Assembly: GCA_014879765.1 (NCBI GenBank)
Contig: JACSRL010000358.1
Coordinates: 1 to 8,732, forward strand
Length of the DNA: 8,732 nucleotides
From: Anaerolinea sp.
GTDB lineage: Bacteria; Chloroflexota; Anaerolineae; JAAEKA01
Direction: 5' to 3'
The position numbers and the translations under genes were made by a program. This document shows, piece after piece, positions 6,018 to 8,732 of this stretch. The notes under the pieces are model-generated. The model did not search any database. It worked only from the letters and a program-made list of their open reading frames with translations, and was not told the DNA's origin. The first letter of the stretch is position 1. Every line of letters begins with the position of its first letter.

Positions 6018-6049
6018 CCTCCATGCTGGCCAAGTGTGGAGGTTTTTTT
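6018..6049 (+). terminator. Leader terminator/attenuator ahead of the glycosyltransferases
   Basis: CCTCCATGCT (6018-6027) pairs with AGTGTGGAGG (6033-6042) over 10 bp, including two G-U pairs, around the loop GGCCA; seven T's (6043-6049) follow. This is a textbook intrinsic terminator. It lies about 15 nt after the predicted transcription start and 43 bp before the first gene, with no plus-strand gene upstream to terminate. A small alternative stem, AGGC (6007-6010) with GCCT (6017-6020), would use the first bases of the terminator stem and exclude it. It could act as an attenuator or make an RNA of about 47 nt. Confidence 0.75.
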
Positions 6050-6092
6050 GTTGGCTTCGGGGTCTCTGTTCCCTGATAGATCGTAGTCCGAC

Positions 6093-7238
6093 ATGCGCAT
6101 CGCGATCGACGCTCGTATTGCTCACTACACCAGTGCGGGTATCGGCCAGTATGCTGTGCATCTGGCCCAGGCTTTGGCGCGCCTGGATCAGGCCAACCAG
6201 TACGTGCTGTTGCAGAGCCGCAAGGATCAGCGCACCCTGGTGGACGAGCCGCACGTGCAGCGCCAGGGCCTCTGGACTCCCAGCCATCACCGTTGGGAAC
6301 AGGGCGCGCTGGCTGTGGAGTTCCGCTTCCGCCCCACGCTGCGCCGGCTCAAGATCGACCTGCTGCACAGCACCGATTTCATCCCACCGCTGCACCTGCG
6401 CGGCTTCAAGTCGGTGATCACCGTCCACGACCTGGCCTTTCTGCGCTGGCCGCACTTCCTGACCGAGGAGAGCGCGCGCTACTATGGCCAGGTGGAAGGG
6501 GCGGTGGAGCGGGCCGATCACATCATCGCCGTCTCGGAGAGCACCCAGAACGACCTGGTGAAGCTGCTGGGCGCGCCGGCCGACAAGATCACCGTGGTCT
6601 ACGAGGCTGCGGACCCGCTCTACCGGCCGATGGCGCGCGCCGAGGCGCTGGCCGCGCTGCGCGGCAAGTACCCGCTGCCCGACGAGTTCGTCCTCTTCGT
6701 CAGCACCATCGAGCCACGCAAGAACATCGTCACCCTGCTGCACGCCTATCGCCGGCTGCTGGATGCCTACAAGCTCGATGTGGGCCTGGTTTTGGCGGGG
6801 GCCACCGGCTGGCTCTCCGATCAGATCTTCGAGACGGTGGAACAGTTGGACTTGCAGCGCCACGCCACCTTCCTGGGCCGCGTGCCCAACGGCGACCTGG
6901 CCTGCCTCTACAACCTGGCCCGCTGCCTGGCCCATCCAGCCCTGTACGAAGGCTTCGGTCTGACGCCGCTGGAGGCCATGGCCTGCGGCACGCCGGTGGT
7001 GGTCTCCAATGTCTCCAGCCTGCCGGAGGTGGTGGGGGACGCGGCGTTGCTGATCGATCCCAACAGCCCCGAAGAGCTGGCCGTGGCCTTGCAGCGGGTG
7101 TTGACCGACGAAACACTGAGCGCCAGCCTGCGCGCCAAGGGCCTGGCCCGCGCCCGCACCTTCTCCTGGGAGCGCACGGCCGAGGAGACGCTGGCGGTCT
7201 ACCGGCGCACCTTCAACCAGGGAGGGGACGCGCCATGA
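6093..7238 (+). CDS. GT4-type glycosyltransferase (GT-B fold)
   Basis: A 381-residue cytosolic or membrane-associated retaining glycosyltransferase resembling GT4 mannosyltransferase-like enzymes. The N-terminal half begins MRIAIDARIAHYTSAGIGQY and contains the SVITVHDLAFLRWP and ADHIIAVSEST segments common in this group. The nucleotide-sugar half carries STIEPRKN (Glu207 to Asn211), then HPALYEGFGLTPLEAMACGTP with the EX7E pair Glu286 and Glu294, then SSLPEVVGDAALL. ATG 6093 is the first possible start, because an in-frame TAG lies at 6084-6086; there is no clear ribosome site, which is odd for this well-spaced genome. It is coupled to the next glycosyltransferase by an ATGA overlap. Likely role is surface or extracellular polysaccharide assembly; donor and acceptor sugars cannot be read from sequence. 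Confidence 0.92.
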   Translation: MRIAIDARIAHYTSAGIGQYAVHLAQALARLDQANQYVLLQSRKDQRTLVDEPHVQRQGLWTPSHHRWEQGALAVEFRFRPTLRRLKIDLLHSTDFIPPLHLRGFKSVITVHDLAFLRWPHFLTEESARYYGQVEGAVERADHIIAVSESTQNDLVKLLGAPADKITVVYEAADPLYRPMARAEALAALRGKYPLPDEFVLFVSTIEPRKNIVTLLHAYRRLLDAYKLDVGLVLAGATGWLSDQIFETVEQLDLQRHATFLGRVPNGDLACLYNLARCLAHPALYEGFGLTPLEAMACGTPVVVSNVSSLPEVVGDAALLIDPNSPEELAVALQRVLTDETLSASLRAKGLARARTFSWERTAEETLAVYRRTFNQGGDAP

Positions 7239-8533
7239 CCCGCCGCCTGCTTTTCCTGACACCCCAGGTGCCCTATCCTCCCCACCAGGGCACCACGATT
7301 CGCAACTACAATCTGCTGGCCAACCTGGCCGGGGAGTACGAGATCCACCTGCTCTGTTTTCAGAACAGCACCGACAACCCGCCGGGCAACTCGCCGCTGC
7401 CGCGCTATTGTTCGGTCATCGAAGCGGTGTTGGCGCCGGCGCCACGCTCGCTCTGGAGCCGGGCCATCAAAACTGTGACCTCGGCCTCGCCGGACATGGG
7501 GCTGCGGCTGGCGTCGGAGACCTTCCAGGCCCGGCTGGGCATGTTGCTGGAGCGCTATCGCTACGATGTGGTGCAGATCGAGGGGATCGAGATGGCGCCC
7601 TATGGCCTGTGGCTCTTGCAGCACCCGCTCTGGCGCAACGCGCAACAGAAGGATAACCTGCCAAACATCCCCATCGGCCGGCCGCGCCTGGTGTTCGACA
7701 ACCACAACGCCGAATATGTCTTGCAGCAGCGGGCCTGGGAGACTGACCGGCTCAAGCCGGCCCGCTGGCACGCGGCCGCCTATTCGCTGGTGCAGTGGGA
7801 CAAGCTGCGCCGCTATGAACGGCAGATCTGCCAGCGGGCCGACCGGGTGATCGCGGTCTCCGAGGCTGACCGCGATGCGCTGCTGCGCCTCGATCCCCAG
7901 CTTGACATCACGGTGATCCCCAACGGCGTCGATCTGGACTACTACGCGGCCTATCAACGGACCAATGACACGCAGGCGCCTGACTATGGCCCCAACGCGC
8001 TGGTGTTCACCGGCAAGATGGATTTCCGGCCCAACGTGGACGCGGTGACCTGGTTCGCCCAGGAGGTGTTGCCGCTGGTGCGGCGCGAGATCAGCGACGC
8101 TGCCTTCGTGGTGGTGGGCAAGGAGCCGCACCCGCGTGTGCAGGAGCTGGCCCGGCTGCCCGGCGTGGCGGTGACCGGCTTTGTGCCCGACATCCGCGCG
8201 CACATCGCCGCGGCCGCGGTCTACGTGGTTCCCCTGCGCATCGGCGGCGGCACGCGGCTCAAGGTGCTGGAGGCCATGGCCATGCGCCGCGCTCTGGTCT
8301 CCACCCGGCTGGGCTGCGAAGGCTTTCCCCTGACCGACGGCGGGGAGGCGCTCTTCGCCGACGACGCGCCCGGTTTCGCCCAGGCGGTGACGACCTTGCT
8401 GCGCGATCCGGCCCGACGCGGCCAGATGGGCGACGCCGGCCGGCGCTTTGTCGAGGCCACCTACGGCTGGCCGGCCATCACGCCGCGGCTCAAGGCGGTC
8501 TATCGCGAGCTGGGCGTGAACGGCGTCTCTTGA
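7235..8533 (+). CDS. Second GT4-like glycosyltransferase (GT-B fold)
   Basis: A 432-residue glycosyltransferase. It opens with LLFLTPQVPYPPHQGTTIRNYNLL, a pattern I associate with sugar transferases of exopolysaccharide and PEP-CTERM/EpsH-type clusters. An acceptor-side half includes VVQIEGIEM, VFDNHNAEY and RADRVIAVSEADRDAL. Its donor-side half has VIPNGVDLDYY (Asn230-Gly231), LVFTGKMDFRPN and PLRIGGGTRLKVLEAMAM (Glu346). The first glutamate of the EX7E pair is replaced by glycine (Gly338), as is usual in this GGGTRLK subclass. ATG 7235 overlaps the stop of the first glycosyltransferase, with GGAGGGG (7221-7227) 7 nt upstream; the same frame is open much further upstream but only as a shadow of the first gene. 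The two enzymes probably act in one polysaccharide pathway. Confidence 0.92.
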   Translation: MTRRLLFLTPQVPYPPHQGTTIRNYNLLANLAGEYEIHLLCFQNSTDNPPGNSPLPRYCSVIEAVLAPAPRSLWSRAIKTVTSASPDMGLRLASETFQARLGMLLERYRYDVVQIEGIEMAPYGLWLLQHPLWRNAQQKDNLPNIPIGRPRLVFDNHNAEYVLQQRAWETDRLKPARWHAAAYSLVQWDKLRRYERQICQRADRVIAVSEADRDALLRLDPQLDITVIPNGVDLDYYAAYQRTNDTQAPDYGPNALVFTGKMDFRPNVDAVTWFAQEVLPLVRREISDAAFVVVGKEPHPRVQELARLPGVAVTGFVPDIRAHIAAAAVYVVPLRIGGGTRLKVLEAMAMRRALVSTRLGCEGFPLTDGGEALFADDAPGFAQAVTTLLRDPARRGQMGDAGRRFVEATYGWPAITPRLKAVYRELGVNGVS

Positions 8534-8732
8534 CATCCGCCCATGCGCGAGACGCACAGCCGTGGATGAAAGTGGCGGGCTCGGTCGGCCCCGTCCGGGG
8601 TGCTGCGCAAAGACCGGCCTGAGCGGCTATTTTCAGGTTAGAATCTGGTAACTGCTCAGCCAATCGTACAGAAACCGGGTTTTTCTCGTGCGGGCATGGT
8701 TTTCGTCTGCGCAACGGCCTTTCATGGCGCCA
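8534..8732. other. Intergenic region with repeats and no convincing gene
   Basis: These 199 bp hold no supported coding region. There is a short GC hairpin without a T run (CCCC 8589-8592 with GGGG 8597-8600), the 19-bp repeat at 8601-8619, and an AT-rich stretch with the quasi-palindrome AGAAACCGGGTTTTTCT (8670-8686). A degenerate repeat copy lies near the edge (8707-8720). No clear terminator for the glycosyltransferase pair was seen, so the operon may continue beyond the window. Confidence 0.6.
8601..8619. repeat. 19-bp repeat, copy 2 of 2
   Basis: Exact second copy of TGCTGCGCAAAGACCGGCC, also at 1365-1383. A degenerate third copy follows at 8707-8720: CTGCGCAA then CGGCCT, lacking the four bases AGAC that separate them here. 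The copies here flank about 90 bp of AT-richer sequence. Confidence 0.7.

Noticed and set aside
6051..6080. Second promoter after the leader terminator (TTGGCT with GATAGA)
   Set aside because: The -10 matches poorly and spacing is 18 bp; it would explain the lack of a ribosome site by near-leaderless starts, but the evidence is too weak.
8616..8644. TAGAAT at 8639-8644 as a -10 box for a gene beyond the window
   Set aside because: No acceptable -35 hexamer at 16-18 bp upstream.
8490..8714. Minus-strand frame of 74 codons at the right end
   Set aside because: It overlaps the end of the second glycosyltransferase and the repeat region and has no family features.
1..8732. CRISPR array, tRNA or rRNA genes, integrase or transposase
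   Set aside because: Looked for on both strands and not seen.

Overview
The window is GC-rich, densely packed bacterial chromosome. It combines a Gram-positive-style yqeY-pgpH-ybeY-dgkA cluster, GAAC-N4-GTTC operators and two GT-B glycosyltransferases. This mix suggests a Chloroflexota-like bacterium (Anaerolineae or Caldilineae type). That placement is inference from gene content; there is no marker gene here to settle it.

Region 1 (1-2257, plus strand) is the most unusual part. A terminator-like hairpin (54-84) closes off whatever lies upstream. It is followed by a perfect-consensus sigma-70-type promoter (TTGACA, 17 bp, TATAAT) carrying two AGAAC-N4-GTTCT palindromes three helical turns apart. 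One lies inside the spacer and one just past the predicted transcription start. They look like LexA/SOS boxes of the Gram-positive type. Downstream are three co-directional genes: a stripped-down FtsK/SpoIIIE motor without membrane or gamma domain, a small protein with two membrane helices and a proline-rich tail, and a small DUF6504-like protein with a basic, proline-rich tail. I read them as a candidate damage-inducible DNA-translocase module with a separately encoded membrane partner.

Region 2 (2247-5913, minus strand) is a housekeeping operon. Its order is yqeY (GatB/YqeY protein), pgpH (7TM-HD c-di-AMP phosphodiesterase), ybeY (rRNA maturation endonuclease) and dgkA (undecaprenol/diacylglycerol kinase). 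pgpH/ybeY overlap by 38 bp and ybeY/dgkA by 4 bp. dgkA meets region 1 tail to tail with an 11 bp overlap. A good promoter (5908-5936) lies ahead of yqeY.

Region 3 (5968-8533, plus strand) is a divergently transcribed pair of GT4-like glycosyltransferases joined by an ATGA overlap, probably the start of a surface-polysaccharide operon. Its promoter (5968-5996) is followed almost at once by a strong intrinsic-terminator hairpin with seven T's (6018-6049), before the first gene. This implies attenuation or a very short RNA.

Region 4 (8534-8732) has no convincing gene. It carries an exact second copy of a 19-base sequence also found between the first two genes of region 1, plus a degenerate third copy and AT-rich palindromic sequence. 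This looks like a dispersed intergenic repeat.
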